Positions 44,963-54,643 of a stretch of 64,000 bases of DNA are shown one piece after another. Both the position numbers and the translations under genes were made by a program. Source of the DNA: Neobacillus niacini (GTDB lineage: Bacteria; Bacillota; Bacilli; Bacillales; Cytobacillaceae); the NCBI RefSeq assembly GCF_019749295.1, contig NZ_JACWFG010000024.1:1-64000 (forward strand), written 5' to 3'. Position 1 is the first letter of the stretch, and each line of letters begins with the position of its first letter. The notes under the pieces are model-generated. The model had not been told where the DNA came from. It ran no database searches and was given only the letters and a program-made list of their open reading frames with translations.

Positions 44963-45661
44963 TTAAACACTCAAGTACCGATATACGTCTTCATCCTTTA
45001 ACTCATCTACTGAGCTCTCATACACGATTGATCCGTGATCAACGACATAAATGTAATCTGCTACACTTTTCGCATAGTCTAAATTTTGTTCTACTAAAAT
45101 CATGGATGTCTTATTCTTTTCTTTAATATCCCGAATAACTCTTTGAATATCTGCAACAATATTAGGTTGAATCCCTTCTGTCGGTTCATCCAATAGCAAG
45201 AACGATGGGTTAGAAACTAAAGCTCTGGCTATAGCTAGCTGCTGCTGTTGACCTCCACTTAAGTCCCCGCCATTTCGATTCTTAAATTCCTTTAAGATTG
45301 GAAAATATTCATAGATATCCTCTTGAATCAAGTTCTTCTTTGTCCCGCCACTTGCTTCTAGACCGATTAATAAATTTTCATAAACAGTAAGCTTCGGAAA
45401 AATCTCTCTGCCTTGTGGAACGTAACCAATCCCCTTTCTTGCACGATGGGAAGGGCTTTTTTTTGTGATATTATCATTTTTAAAAAGAATATTGCCGCTT
45501 TTCGGTAATAAAATTCCCATAATGGCCTTTATTAATGTTGTTTTACCAACACCATTTCGTCCCATAATACAAACCACTTGGCTTTCCTTTACCTTTAGCT
45601 GTATATTCCTTACCACCATGCTTTCACCGTAACCAACCTGTAAATTTTCCAGTTCTAGCAT
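44963..45661 (-). CDS. urtE: urea ABC transporter ATP-binding protein
   Basis: A 232-residue LivF-type ATPase. Walker A is GRNGVGKTT, the signature is LSGGQQQQLAIARAL, and Walker B is FLLLDEPTEGIQP. The segment GRNGVGKTTLIKAIMG and the short length are typical of UrtE. It is the last of five urt genes, 4 bp after urtD. It couples ATP hydrolysis to urea import with UrtD. Assignment to urea rather than branched-chain amino acids rests on the adjoining urease operon and the UrtA-type binding protein. Confidence 0.92.
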   Translation of the reverse strand: MLELENLQVGYGESMVVRNIQLKVKESQVVCIMGRNGVGKTTLIKAIMGILLPKSGNILFKNDNITKKSPSHRARKGIGYVPQGREIFPKLTVYENLLIGLEASGGTKKNLIQEDIYEYFPILKEFKNRNGGDLSGGQQQQLAIARALVSNPSFLLLDEPTEGIQPNIVADIQRVIRDIKEKNKTSMILVEQNLDYAKSVADYIYVVDHGSIVYESSVDELKDEDVYRYLSV

Positions 45662-45665
45662 TTAA

Positions 45666-46421
45666 TTAATCCTCCTTTCGTCCAAGGTATACTTCACGAA
45701 CCCGAGGATCATTTTGAATCTCTTCCATTGAACCTTGACAAAGTAATTGGCCACCATGCATCACTGTCACGATATCTGCATACTCTTTTACAAAGTCCAT
45801 ATCATGCTCAACAATTAATACTGTTCGATCCTTTGCGATTTCACGAATCATTTCTCCTGTCTTCATTCTTTCATCTTTAGACATTCCTGCAATAGGTTCA
45901 TCTAGTAACACTAGACCTGGATCCTGTAATAAAACCATCGCAATTTCTAACCATTGCTTTTGCCCATGTGATAGAGCTCCTGCCTGCTGATCCTTTTCAT
46001 CTATTAATCCGGTTAAATGAAGCATTTCCTCTATATCTTTTTGTTGGTTTTTTGTTATTTTTGCTGTAATTGTTGCCCAAAGTCCCTTATCCTGCTTTAA
46101 GGCAATGATTAAATTATCATACACAGTTAAGTTTTGAAAAATGGAAGGAGTTTGGAACTTCCGAGATATTCCTATGTGGACGATTTTAAAATCCTTTAGT
46201 TTCACTAGATTTTGATCCTCCATATACACAACCTTTCCTTGACTTACTTGAGTTTTCCCACAAATAACATCTAATAAAGTTGTCTTGCCTGCCCCATTTG
46301 GTCCAATCAAGAAGTGAACTTTATTATTTGTTACCTTAAAATCCAAATTACTAATTGCTTTAAATCCACTAAATTCAACTGTAATTTTTTTCGACTCTAG
46401 TACTGTTTGGCTGCTTATCAT
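45666..46421 (-). CDS. urtD: urea ABC transporter ATP-binding protein
   Basis: A 251-residue LivG-type ATPase. Walker A is GPNGAGKTT, the signature is LSHGQKQWLEIAMVL (a UrtD-like variant with SHGQ), and Walker B is LVLLDEPIAGMS. The frame opens at a GTG at 46430, but AAGGTGGAG lies 8 nt before the ATG at 46421. The gene start overlaps the urtC end by 47 bp. Partner of UrtE in the importer. Confidence 0.92.
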   Translation of the reverse strand: MISSQTVLESKKITVEFSGFKAISNLDFKVTNNKVHFLIGPNGAGKTTLLDVICGKTQVSQGKVVYMEDQNLVKLKDFKIVHIGISRKFQTPSIFQNLTVYDNLIIALKQDKGLWATITAKITKNQQKDIEEMLHLTGLIDEKDQQAGALSHGQKQWLEIAMVLLQDPGLVLLDEPIAGMSKDERMKTGEMIREIAKDRTVLIVEHDMDFVKEYADIVTVMHGGQLLCQGSMEEIQNDPRVREVYLGRKED

Positions 46422-47466
46422 GTAAACCACTCCACCTTTTTTGGAATTTCTTAAATAGTCCCATCAAACCGTCTGGTAAAAACACAACGACAATAACGAA
46501 CATTAGTCCTAAGAAATATAACCAAATATCTGGGTAGGACTCACTGAAGGTTGTTTTTGCCCAGTTTACTAAAATTGCTCCTAGCACTGGACCAATCAGT
46601 GTACCACGTCCCCCTAATGCAACCCATAACACCATTTCAATAGAAGGAATAATTCCCATCATGGTTGGTGAAATAATTCCTACCTGAAGAACAAATAACA
46701 TCCCAGCTAATCCCGCAATTCCAGCCGATAAAGCATAAATAAAGGTTTTGAAGATGGCAGGATCATATCCTAAAAACCGAAGACGATTTTCCCCATCTCG
46801 AATACCGATTAACACCTGCCCTAAGCGTCCGTTAATCAGCACTTTACTAGCAAAATAAACCATTGCCAGAACAGCAGCTGTAATAAGATAAATAACAGTC
46901 TGTGTTGTTGTCGATGCTAACAAAAATCCAAAAATTGTATTGAAACTCGTCAAGCCATTTGTTCCACCAGTTAAACCTTGCTGCCCTACAAAAAGAGTGA
47001 CAACCACAACGACTAATGCTTGAGATAAGATGGTGAAATAAACTCCATTAATACGATTACGAAACGTTAACAGTCCAAGTAACAATGCAATCATTACGGG
47101 AATGAAAATTCCTAATATGATTGCCAGGATTGGATTTTGAAATGGTACCCAAATGAATGGAAGCTCTTGCACCCCACTCCATGCCATAAAATCAGGGAGT
47201 TTAGTAGTCCCTGCGGCCTCTAACTTTAAATACATCCCCATTGCATATGCACCAATTCCAAAGAAAATCCCGTGTCCTAAACTCAGTACACCTGTATACC
47301 CCCATAACAAGTCCAAACCAATGACTAAAATAGCAAAAGCTAAGTATTTACCGAGAAGATTTAGACGGAAATCTGTTAGAAATAAGGGCGCTATAAGTAA
47401 CACGATAAAACCTAACAATAGAAGATTTTTTTTATTAAATATCGATTGATTCATTATTTTCCCCAT
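46375..47466 (-). CDS. urtC: urea ABC transporter permease
   Basis: A 363-residue LivM-type permease with about ten membrane segments. The conserved DLLWGYTGVLSLGHGIFFGIGAYAMGMYLKLE and VALGGRGTLIGPVLGA segments are those of UrtC. AAGGAG precedes the ATG. It lies 18 bp after urtB and overlaps urtD. With UrtB it forms the urea channel. Confidence 0.92.
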   Translation of the reverse strand: MGKIMNQSIFNKKNLLLLGFIVLLIAPLFLTDFRLNLLGKYLAFAILVIGLDLLWGYTGVLSLGHGIFFGIGAYAMGMYLKLEAAGTTKLPDFMAWSGVQELPFIWVPFQNPILAIILGIFIPVMIALLLGLLTFRNRINGVYFTILSQALVVVVVTLFVGQQGLTGGTNGLTSFNTIFGFLLASTTTQTVIYLITAAVLAMVYFASKVLINGRLGQVLIGIRDGENRLRFLGYDPAIFKTFIYALSAGIAGLAGMLFVLQVGIISPTMMGIIPSIEMVLWVALGGRGTLIGPVLGAILVNWAKTTFSESYPDIWLYFLGLMFVIVVVFLPDGLMGLFKKFQKRWSGLHDKQPNSTRVEKNYS

Positions 47467-47484
47467 AAAGTCACCGCTCCTTAT

Positions 47485-48390
47485 CTATTCGTCAAGTGCT
47501 CTTGATCGAGAACTTACAAGTCCAGATGGTCTCCATTGTAAAAATGCGATAATTAGCATAAATACCAGTACTTTCCCGATTGTTGCTGAAGTGAAAAATT
47601 CAAAGATGGTATTGAAAAATCCAATTCCAAATGCACCAACCACTGCTCCTATAAGAGCACCAACTCCGCCAACGACTACTACCATAAAAGCATCGATAAT
47701 ATAATAGGTCCCAATTGTTGGACCAATTGGACCTAATAAGGTTAAGGCACAGCCTGCAATGCCAGCAAAGCCTGAGCCAATCGCAAAAGTCCCTAAATCG
47801 ACCCTTCTTGTTTGAACACCTAAGCATTCTGCCATTTGTCTATTTTGCATAACAGCACGAACTCTTCTGCCATTCGCCGTCCGATAAAAATAAAGAAAAA
47901 TAGCAACAAGACATAAAATTGAAAGACTTAAAATAAAAATGCGTGAGTATGGTAAAACAAGATTACCTATCGTAAGTCCTCCATTTAAAAAGCCAGGACT
48001 CTGTACACCAACATTAGGCGCACCAAAAATCGATCTTGCTAATTGTTGAAGCATTAAACCAACACCATATGTTGCCAGTAAGCTATCTAATGGACGTTTA
48101 TATAAAAATCGAATCAACGATACTTCTAGTAAAATGCCAAATCCTGCAGCAATTAAAAAGGCGATAGGTATGGATAACAAAAAGTAAAGATCAAAAAATG
48201 ATTCTGGAACATACTTTAAAAAAAGGGATTGAATCACATATGTTACATATGCTCCAATCATAATTAACTCTCCATGAGCCATGTTAATAACCTTCATTAA
48301 TCCGAAGGTAACAGCAAGCCCTAGAGCAATTAATAATAAAATGGAACCAAGGCTTAATCCATTGAAAAGAGTTAATATTGTACCACTCAT
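47485..48390 (-). CDS. urtB: urea ABC transporter permease
   Basis: A LivH-type permease of about 301 residues with eight or so membrane helices. It starts MSGTILTLFNGLSLGSILLLIALGLAVTFGLMKVINMAHGE, which is characteristic of UrtB. GGAG lies 7 nt before the ATG at 48390; the longer frame to 48435 lacks a ribosome site. It follows an intergenic hairpin downstream of urtA, which may lower permease synthesis relative to the binding protein. Confidence 0.92.
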   Translation of the reverse strand: MSGTILTLFNGLSLGSILLLIALGLAVTFGLMKVINMAHGELIMIGAYVTYVIQSLFLKYVPESFFDLYFLLSIPIAFLIAAGFGILLEVSLIRFLYKRPLDSLLATYGVGLMLQQLARSIFGAPNVGVQSPGFLNGGLTIGNLVLPYSRIFILSLSILCLVAIFLYFYRTANGRRVRAVMQNRQMAECLGVQTRRVDLGTFAIGSGFAGIAGCALTLLGPIGPTIGTYYIIDAFMVVVVGGVGALIGAVVGAFGIGFFNTIFEFFTSATIGKVLVFMLIIAFLQWRPSGLVSSRSRALDE

Positions 48391-48456
48391 ATCCTTGCTC
48401 CTTTCTACAAAACGAGTATCGTAAATATCAAACAATTATTCTTTTATAATCGAAAA

Positions 48457-48494
48457 AGAAAAAAAGTAGATAGAGGCTAATCAAACCTCTACCT
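48457..48494 (-). terminator. attenuating hairpin between urtA and urtB
   Basis: On the minus strand AGGTAGAGG pairs with CCTCTATCT, followed by ACTTTTTTTC. It probably acts as a partial terminator after the binding-protein gene. Confidence 0.68.
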
Positions 48495-48536
48495 AATTTA
48501 ATTATAAAGGGCTGTAAAAGCCATTAGTAAAAATGA

Positions 48537-49808
48537 CTACTGTCCTAAGCTTTCAGCTAACCCGCTTGCCCAATCAAATCCCTTTAGGAATGGATCTGGT
48601 TTTACCGGTTCACCTGAATTCCATAGCTCTTTAATTTGTCCATCACCCTGTACCTCACCAATTCTTACTGTCTTATAAACATGCTGGTTTTCACCATCAA
48701 CCTTTACAAGACCACCTGGTGCCTGGAATTCTAATTCCTTAGCAGCTTCTTTTACAGCATCCACATCAGTTGTTCCAGCTTTTTCTACTGCAGCAGCCCA
48801 TAAATAAACACCAAAATAACCTGCTTCAATTGGATCTGCTGTTACACGATCTTCTCCATAAGCTGCTTTGTAGGCTTCGACAAACTCACTGTTTTCAGGA
48901 GTTTCAGTAGTTTGATAGTAGTTCCAGCTCGTTAAATGACCTGCAATAACATCTGCACCAATACCTCGGACTTCTTCTTCAGCTACACTAACTGAAAGCA
49001 CAGTAATATCTTCTGACGTAATACCTGCATCCTTTAATTGTTTAAAGAATGCAACATTACTATCACCATTTAACGTATTGAAAATCACATCTGGTTTTTC
49101 ACTTTTTATTTTCGCAATGACTGTGTTATAGTCTGTATGCCCGAGTGGTGTATATTCCTCACCAACTAAATCTGCACCCGCATCTTCAAGTTGTGCTTTA
49201 ATTGCTGCATTTGCTGTTCTTGGGAATACATAATCTGATCCTAATAAGTAAAACTTTGTACCACGATTTTCTAGTAACCAATCTACAGCAGGAACAATTT
49301 GTTGGTTTGGCGCAGCACCAGTGTAAAAGATATTCGGAGAGCTTTCCATTCCTTCATATTGAACTGGATACCATAGTAACCCATTACTTTCTTCTACCAC
49401 CGGAAGCATTGCTTTACGACTCGCAGACGTCCAGCCCCCAAATATGGCTGCAACCTTATCTTGCTGTAATAATTTCTTCGCTTTCTCTGCAAATGTTGGC
49501 CAATCTGATGCGCCATCCTCAATAACTGGCTTAATTTGCTTACCTAAAACGCCTCCGTTTGCATTAATTTCGTTTATTGCTAATAATTCTGCATCATGTA
49601 CAGATGTTTCACTGATCGCCATGGTTCCACTTAAAGAATGTAGGATTCCTACTTCAATCACATCTTCATCATCTGAACCAGACGTACCTTCTGTTGATCC
49701 AGAGCTTCCCTCTTCCGGGGTGGATGCACCATTACCTCCTGAACACGCTGCAATGATCGTTGTAAAAGCTACCATTAGTAAAAAAAGATAAAACGGTTTT
49801 ACTTTCAT
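48537..49808 (-). CDS. urtA: urea ABC transporter substrate-binding lipoprotein
   Basis: A 423-residue extracellular binding protein. The signal peptide ends in lipobox IIAAC with Cys22, followed by a Ser/Gly/Glu-rich linker. The mature part has UrtA-type landmarks: VGILHSLSGTMAISE, GWTSASRKAMLPVVE, LLWYPVQYEGMESSPNIFYTGAAPNQQ and LGSDYVFPRTAN. The frame is open 27 codons upstream, but GGGGGGTT precedes the ATG at 49808, and the extension covers the TnrA-type promoter. First gene of urtABCDE. Confidence 0.94.
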   Translation of the reverse strand: MKVKPFYLFLLMVAFTTIIAACSGGNGASTPEEGSSGSTEGTSGSDDEDVIEVGILHSLSGTMAISETSVHDAELLAINEINANGGVLGKQIKPVIEDGASDWPTFAEKAKKLLQQDKVAAIFGGWTSASRKAMLPVVEESNGLLWYPVQYEGMESSPNIFYTGAAPNQQIVPAVDWLLENRGTKFYLLGSDYVFPRTANAAIKAQLEDAGADLVGEEYTPLGHTDYNTVIAKIKSEKPDVIFNTLNGDSNVAFFKQLKDAGITSEDITVLSVSVAEEEVRGIGADVIAGHLTSWNYYQTTETPENSEFVEAYKAAYGEDRVTADPIEAGYFGVYLWAAAVEKAGTTDVDAVKEAAKELEFQAPGGLVKVDGENQHVYKTVRIGEVQGDGQIKELWNSGEPVKPDPFLKGFDWASGLAESLGQ

Positions 49809-49853
49809 TTTTTTAACCCCCCATTTAAATATGTAAAATTTTCTGACAACTAA

Positions 49854-49905
49854 ATAATAACAACACTGCAAATGATGTTCCACTAACATGTAAGGTAATG
49901 TGACA
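49854..49905 (-). promoter_or_regulatory. TnrA/GlnR-type box and promoter of the urt operon
   Basis: TGTCACATTACCTTACA (49889-49905) fits TGTNA-N7-TNACA exactly. A -10 TATTAT lies at 49854-49859, so the box centre is about 50 bp upstream of the predicted transcription start. That is the usual place for TnrA activation. Confidence 0.72.
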
Positions 49906-50003
49906 TGGTTTTTGGTTTTACCAAAATCAAAAAAACACTTGATGCCTAATTAGACAACAAGTGCTTTATCTTACAACCTATTTTAAGCATTCTCTGTTAA
50001 TTT

Positions 50004-50819
50004 CTAATACTTCCTCCAAAGAATGGATTCTTTATTTAATAACACGCGCCTGCTATATGTCTGGGCTTCTGCTATGATTGCTTCAATGATTCCAGAATGA
50101 TTTGCTAATAATCGCAGAATCCCCCCTTGATCAGGTAATGCTGATAATCCTAAATGAACATTGGGAAAGGTTTCAATAAGGTGAGAATAAAGCATATCTA
50201 AAAACTTTTTATTCACCTGCTCATGAATAAGAATGAATGTACCTATATGGGTATATCCTTCCATTTGCATGATTCCGTTCATTTGAGGATCAGGTTCTAA
50301 AAAAAGATGATCAAATAACACGAGCTGTCCATCTCTATAAATCTTAAGTTTGGACCGAATCCATTCATATTTAAAAAAACTCCCATCTTTTGCCCAGCCA
50401 GGAGTAATGATATCGCTATAAAAAAAACATGAATCACGTTCTATCTCAACCTCTGTTTCTTGTATAAAACGAGCGTCTTCATACGCAATCAAAGGATCTG
50501 GAATGTACTCTAGTATACTTCCAAATCCCAGTTTTATTTTTGTTTGCTGACGTACAGGTTCTGTAGGAGTTTTATAAACCTTCGTTGACGATTGTGTAGT
50601 AACTAGGAGATGAGCATTGTCATCTACCTGTATTTGAGTGAAATAAGAATCTCCATTAACATACCCTCCACCAACATGAATGAGATAGATAGAAGGCGAA
50701 TCTTCCTCAAGGTAGATTGGACGTGCTATTTTTAAGGCACCCTCATAATAGCACGATGAGATAATCGTTTTTTCATTCTTTTTAGAGGCGAAAAGATCTA
50801 AAACTCCTGTGTAGCTCAT
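50004..50819 (-). CDS. ureD: urease accessory protein UreD (UreH)
   Basis: A 271-residue chaperone that binds apo-urease and passes nickel with UreF and UreG. Family features are IYLIHVGGGYVNGDSYFTQIQV, VTTQSSTKVYKT and YIPDPLIAYEDARFIQ. It is the last gene of ureABCEFGD and overlaps ureG by 4 nt. This position at the operon end is common in Bacillus-type urease clusters. Confidence 0.93.
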   Translation of the reverse strand: MSYTGVLDLFASKKNEKTIISSCYYEGALKIARPIYLEEDSPSIYLIHVGGGYVNGDSYFTQIQVDDNAHLLVTTQSSTKVYKTPTEPVRQQTKIKLGFGSILEYIPDPLIAYEDARFIQETEVEIERDSCFFYSDIITPGWAKDGSFFKYEWIRSKLKIYRDGQLVLFDHLFLEPDPQMNGIMQMEGYTHIGTFILIHEQVNKKFLDMLYSHLIETFPNVHLGLSALPDQGGILRLLANHSGIIEAIIAEAQTYSRRVLLNKESILWRKY

Positions 50820-51430
50820 GAACCTAATCCCATTAATAATGCATTCTTTTTAATCCAATCAATTACCTTATCTAAACCCGTTCCATCCTTCAAATTCGTG
50901 AAGATATATGCCTTTTCCCCTCTCGCAGCAATCGTATCGCTTTCCATAATCTCTAGACTCGCCCCCACATATGGAGCTAAATCAATCTTATTTATAATAA
51001 ATAAATCTGATTTAATCATTCCCTGCCCTCCTTTTCTAGGGATTTTTTCCCCTTGGGCAACATCGATGATATATATGGAAAAGTCGACCAACTCCGGACT
51101 AAAGGTTGCAGCTAAATTATCACCACCACTTTCCACAAAAATCAATTCTAAATCCCGATGCAGTTCTGTTAGCTCATCAATGGCCGCAAAGTTCATAGAT
51201 GCATCTTCACGAATAGCTGTATGAGGGCATCCTCCAGTTTCCACACCAATAACACGGTCCTCAGGCAATACTCCATTTTTAATTAAAAAATTTGCATCTT
51301 CTTTTGTATAAATATCATTTGTAACAACCGCCATACTAAGCTCTTCATTTAATGCCCGCGTTAATCTTTCGACTAGCATTGTTTTACCGGCCCCAACAGG
51401 ACCACCAACTCCAATTCGTATCGGTTCCAT
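50816..51430 (-). CDS. ureG: urease accessory GTPase UreG
   Basis: A 204-residue SIMIBI-class GTPase that powers nickel delivery to urease. The P-loop is GGPVGAGKTMLVERL (about 9-23), the metal-binding Cys-Pro-His is in GVETGGCPHTAIRED, and NKIDLAPYVGA is the guanine-specificity motif. It stands 26 bp after ureF and overlaps ureD by 4 nt. Confidence 0.96.
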   Translation of the reverse strand: MEPIRIGVGGPVGAGKTMLVERLTRALNEELSMAVVTNDIYTKEDANFLIKNGVLPEDRVIGVETGGCPHTAIREDASMNFAAIDELTELHRDLELIFVESGGDNLAATFSPELVDFSIYIIDVAQGEKIPRKGGQGMIKSDLFIINKIDLAPYVGASLEIMESDTIAARGEKAYIFTNLKDGTGLDKVIDWIKKNALLMGLGS

Positions 51431-51456
51431 CTGCAGCTCTCCTTCATAAGTTTTAA

Positions 51457-52146
51457 TTAAGACATAAATAATCGTACAGGCAGCCTCTCATGACGCATTT
51501 GCGCAATTTCTAAACCCGGGCTTACCGCACCTAAATCATCCTTTGTTAGCTTCATAATTCTATTTTTGGCCTCGTGAATCTTTACCTGCATTTCGACCAA
51601 TAGCTTTTGACCATCTGTTTGACCTAGCGGCACACCTCGAACTGCATTTTGAATAAGTGATGACACAGAGGCAAATAGGTATGCTGAAAGAATTTTCTCC
51701 TTATCAATCTGCAAGTGATGTGCAACAAACGCAAACACAAGTGCCGAATGACCGTAGCCCTGTTTATTTTTTATAAAATGGAGATACTCCCCTAAGGTAG
51801 TTGAAGAGTATAATTCCATACACAGCTTCGCCATTCGTTCCCCAATCCTGCGATTACCCTCTCTTGTTTCCTTCGCAAGACTCGACACATACAATAGGCG
51901 ATCAATTTCGAGCAGCTCATTCATACCTCTGCTAGATTCCAAGATTTCATAGGATAGTCTGCAAGCAAGTCCATCTGAGAAGACTAATTGTTTATCAACA
52001 AAGGTAGAAATGGCAGTTTTAAAGCTTTCCTTATCTACAATAACTTGTTCTTGGATATATGTTTCTAATCCAAATGAGTGCGAAAATGCCCCAGAAGGAA
52101 AATTAGAATCACATAATTGTAGTAAAGGAATTAAATCATTATCCAT
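51457..52146 (-). CDS. ureF: urease accessory protein UreF
   Basis: A 229-residue all-helical chaperone. It starts with LLQLCDSNFPSGAFSHSFGLETYIQ, a UreF hallmark, and has GYGHSALVFAFVAHHL and NAVRGVPLGQTDGQKLL. It bridges UreD and UreG in the activation complex. The gene start overlaps the ureE stop by 8 nt, which suggests translational coupling. Confidence 0.94.
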   Translation of the reverse strand: MDNDLIPLLQLCDSNFPSGAFSHSFGLETYIQEQVIVDKESFKTAISTFVDKQLVFSDGLACRLSYEILESSRGMNELLEIDRLLYVSSLAKETREGNRRIGERMAKLCMELYSSTTLGEYLHFIKNKQGYGHSALVFAFVAHHLQIDKEKILSAYLFASVSSLIQNAVRGVPLGQTDGQKLLVEMQVKIHEAKNRIMKLTKDDLGAVSPGLEIAQMRHERLPVRLFMS

Positions 52147-52585
52147 GACTATGTCCTATATGACGAAACGCCTGACCTACTTTTCTATTCTCTCGTTTAT
52201 AAGGCACCTTTCCCTGTCTAAGTAATTCCTCGACAAGGTAATCATACTGAACCAACATTTCATCACCTTCAAATTGGGCTGGAAGATGGCGATTTCCTAA
52301 CTGATGTGCAATATCACCCATTTGTCCAATCGAAGTTGGCATAATCACTAACACATCATCCTCTTTCACCGAAATAACAATCATATTTTTTTCATCCATA
52401 TGAAGAATATCACCATCAGCCAAATCTTTATTATCCTTTAGACGAATTCCAATTTCTCTCCCATGGTCTGTAATTACACGCTGGATTCTTTTGACCAATA
52501 AATCACTTTCCAAATAAACACGTTCAACATGTGAAGTTCTTTTTTCAATCGTCGAGACATTACCTAGCACTTTTTCAATTATCAT
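52139..52585 (-). CDS. ureE: urease nickel metallochaperone UreE
   Basis: A 148-residue nickel carrier. N-terminal substrate-binding-like domain and C-terminal metal-binding domain with LGNRHLPAQFEGDEMLVQYDYLVEELLR. The tail ends in RHIGHSHG, a short His-containing tail compared with the long poly-His tails of some UreE. The frame opens 20 codons earlier inside ureC, but GAGGTGA precedes the ATG at 52585, leaving a 10-bp gap to ureC. Confidence 0.93.
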   Translation of the reverse strand: MIIEKVLGNVSTIEKRTSHVERVYLESDLLVKRIQRVITDHGREIGIRLKDNKDLADGDILHMDEKNMIVISVKEDDVLVIMPTSIGQMGDIAHQLGNRHLPAQFEGDEMLVQYDYLVEELLRQGKVPYKRENRKVGQAFRHIGHSHG

Positions 52586-52595
52586 ATCCTTCACC

Positions 52596-54305
52596 TCAAA
52601 ATAAGAAATAACGCTGGGCCATTGGAACAACCTCAGCTGGTTCACATGTAATCAATTCCCCGTCCACACGAACTTCGTATGTTTGCGGATCAACTTCAAT
52701 ATTTGGTGTTGCATCATTAAATACCATTGATTTTTTTGATATTTTCCGGATTCCTGAAACACACTTAATTTCTTTTTGAAGTCCTAACTTCTTATGAACG
52801 CCGTTTTCATATGCAGCCTTAGAAACGAACGTTATGGATGTTCGATATTTCAAGCTTCCATGACTTGCAAACATCGGGCGATATAAGACAGGCTGAGGAG
52901 TAGGAATACTCGCGTTTGGATCACCCATTATACTATGCGCAATCATCCCGCCTTTTAGAATAAGATCTGGTTTCACCCCAAAAAATGCAGGGTCCCATAC
53001 AACTAAATCTGCAAATTTACCAGCCTCCACAGATCCCACATATTCCGAAATACCATGTACAATGGCTGGGTTAATGGTGTATTTGGCAATATATCTTTTT
53101 ACCCGAAAGTTATCTCCTACTGTGAGGTCCTCTTGCAGCTTGCCTCGTTGCTTCTTCATTTTATCCGCTGTTTGCCATGTACGGGAAATCACCTCACCCA
53201 CACGCCCCATCGCCTGCGAGTCTGATGAAATCATACTGAACACACCTAGGTCGTGTAATATATCTTCAGCCGCAATTGTTTCCTTTCTAATTCTTGAATC
53301 CGCAAAGGCAACGTCCTCCGGAACACTCGGATCCAAGTGATGACAAACCATCAGCATATCTAGGTGTTCTTCAAGTGTGTTTACTGTAAATGGACGGGTT
53401 GGATTTGTAGAGGAAGGAAGAATATTAGAATATCCAGCTGCTTTAATAATATCTGGAGCATGCCCACCTCCAGCACCCTCAGTATGGTATGTATGGATAA
53501 CACGGCCATCAATAGCAGCTAAGGTATCTTCCACAAACCCTCCTTCATTTAAGGTGTCTGTGTGGATAGCAACTTGAATATCAAATCGATCCGCTACTTT
53601 TAAACTAGTATCAATCGTTGCGGCAGTTGTTCCCCAATCTTCATGAAGCTTTAAGCCAATAGCTCCTGCTTCTACCTGTTCAATAAGAGGTTTTTCATCT
53701 GAAGAATTTCCCTTTCCTAAGAATCCTAGATTCATAGGATATTCTTCTGCAGCAAGAAGCATCCCATGGATATTCCATGGTCCCGGTGTACAAGTTGTTG
53801 CATTTGTTCCTGTTGCAGGACCTGTACCTCCACCTAACATTGTCGTAATCCCAGAGGAAAGGGCAGTCTCAATCTGCTGAGGAGCAATGAAATGAATATG
53901 GGCATCAATCCCACCCGCAGTTACTATTTTTCCCTCTGCAGCGATTACTTCAGTAGAAGCACCAATAACAATATCAACATTGTCCATCAATAATGGGTTT
54001 CCCGCTTTACCAATAGCAGCAATATAACCATCCTTCACACCAATATCAGCTTTATAAATGCCTGTATAATCGAGAATAATGGCATTGGTGAATACTAAAT
54101 CGACACTCTCGGCACTAGTTGCTAAGGGATGCTGCCCCATTCCATCCCGGATAACCTTGCCCCCGCCAAACTTCACTTCGTCTCCATATGTTGTATAATC
54201 TTTTTCGATCTCAATAAATAGTTCAGTATCCGCCAAACGGACGGCATCCCCGACTGTTGGACCAAACATATCAGCATACTGCTTTCTGGACATTTTAAAG
54301 CTCAT
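52596..54305 (-). CDS. ureC: urease alpha subunit
   Basis: The catalytic subunit; hydrolyses urea to ammonia and carbamate. It is 569 residues. All nickel ligands can be placed: His136 and His138 (DAHIHF), carbamylated Lys219 (GLKLHEDWG), His248 (AIHTD), His274 (TYHTEG) and Asp362 (SSDSQAMG). The flap Cys321-His322 is in MVCHHLD. Numbering is shifted by two from the Klebsiella enzyme. The start shares one base with the ureB stop (TAATG). Confidence 0.97.
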   Translation of the reverse strand: MSFKMSRKQYADMFGPTVGDAVRLADTELFIEIEKDYTTYGDEVKFGGGKVIRDGMGQHPLATSAESVDLVFTNAIILDYTGIYKADIGVKDGYIAAIGKAGNPLLMDNVDIVIGASTEVIAAEGKIVTAGGIDAHIHFIAPQQIETALSSGITTMLGGGTGPATGTNATTCTPGPWNIHGMLLAAEEYPMNLGFLGKGNSSDEKPLIEQVEAGAIGLKLHEDWGTTAATIDTSLKVADRFDIQVAIHTDTLNEGGFVEDTLAAIDGRVIHTYHTEGAGGGHAPDIIKAAGYSNILPSSTNPTRPFTVNTLEEHLDMLMVCHHLDPSVPEDVAFADSRIRKETIAAEDILHDLGVFSMISSDSQAMGRVGEVISRTWQTADKMKKQRGKLQEDLTVGDNFRVKRYIAKYTINPAIVHGISEYVGSVEAGKFADLVVWDPAFFGVKPDLILKGGMIAHSIMGDPNASIPTPQPVLYRPMFASHGSLKYRTSITFVSKAAYENGVHKKLGLQKEIKCVSGIRKISKKSMVFNDATPNIEVDPQTYEVRVDGELITCEPAEVVPMAQRYFLF

Positions 54306-54625
54306 TATTCTACCTCTTTTCCTACAGGACCATTTGTTTTGTTATTTAAACCGTAGACCTTTTGTTCGCCTGAAAACGGAACAAGCTCTACCTCCTTTTG
54401 ATCTCCAGGCTCAAAACGTACAGCAGTACCTGCAGGAATATTAATGTGCATTCCAAAGGCTTGTTCACGGTCAAAGTGTAAACCTGAATTGACTTCAAAG
54501 AAATGAAAATGCGATCCTATTTGAATCGGACGGTCTCCTCTATTGAGAACTTGAATTTTCTTCGATTGTTTATTTGCGTTGCATACAATCACTTCTTTTT
54601 TCAACACATACTCACCAGGAATCAT
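54305..54625 (-). CDS. ureB: urease beta subunit
   Basis: A 106-residue structural subunit. It starts MIPGEYVLKKEVIVCNANKQ and contains RGDRPIQIGSHFHFFEVN and FGMHINIPAGTAVRFEPGDQKEVELV, all typical. GAGGAGG precedes the ATG. It is a separate gene, as in Bacillus and Klebsiella, not fused to ureA as in Helicobacter. Confidence 0.96.
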   Translation of the reverse strand: MIPGEYVLKKEVIVCNANKQSKKIQVLNRGDRPIQIGSHFHFFEVNSGLHFDREQAFGMHINIPAGTAVRFEPGDQKEVELVPFSGEQKVYGLNNKTNGPVGKEVE

Positions 54626-54643
54626 TCACTACTCCTCCTCTTA

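Noticed and set aside
44963..49808. branched-chain amino acid (liv) transporter
   Set aside because: The overall architecture is shared, but the UrtA-type binding protein, the five-gene order and the adjacent urease operon with the same nitrogen box favour urea.
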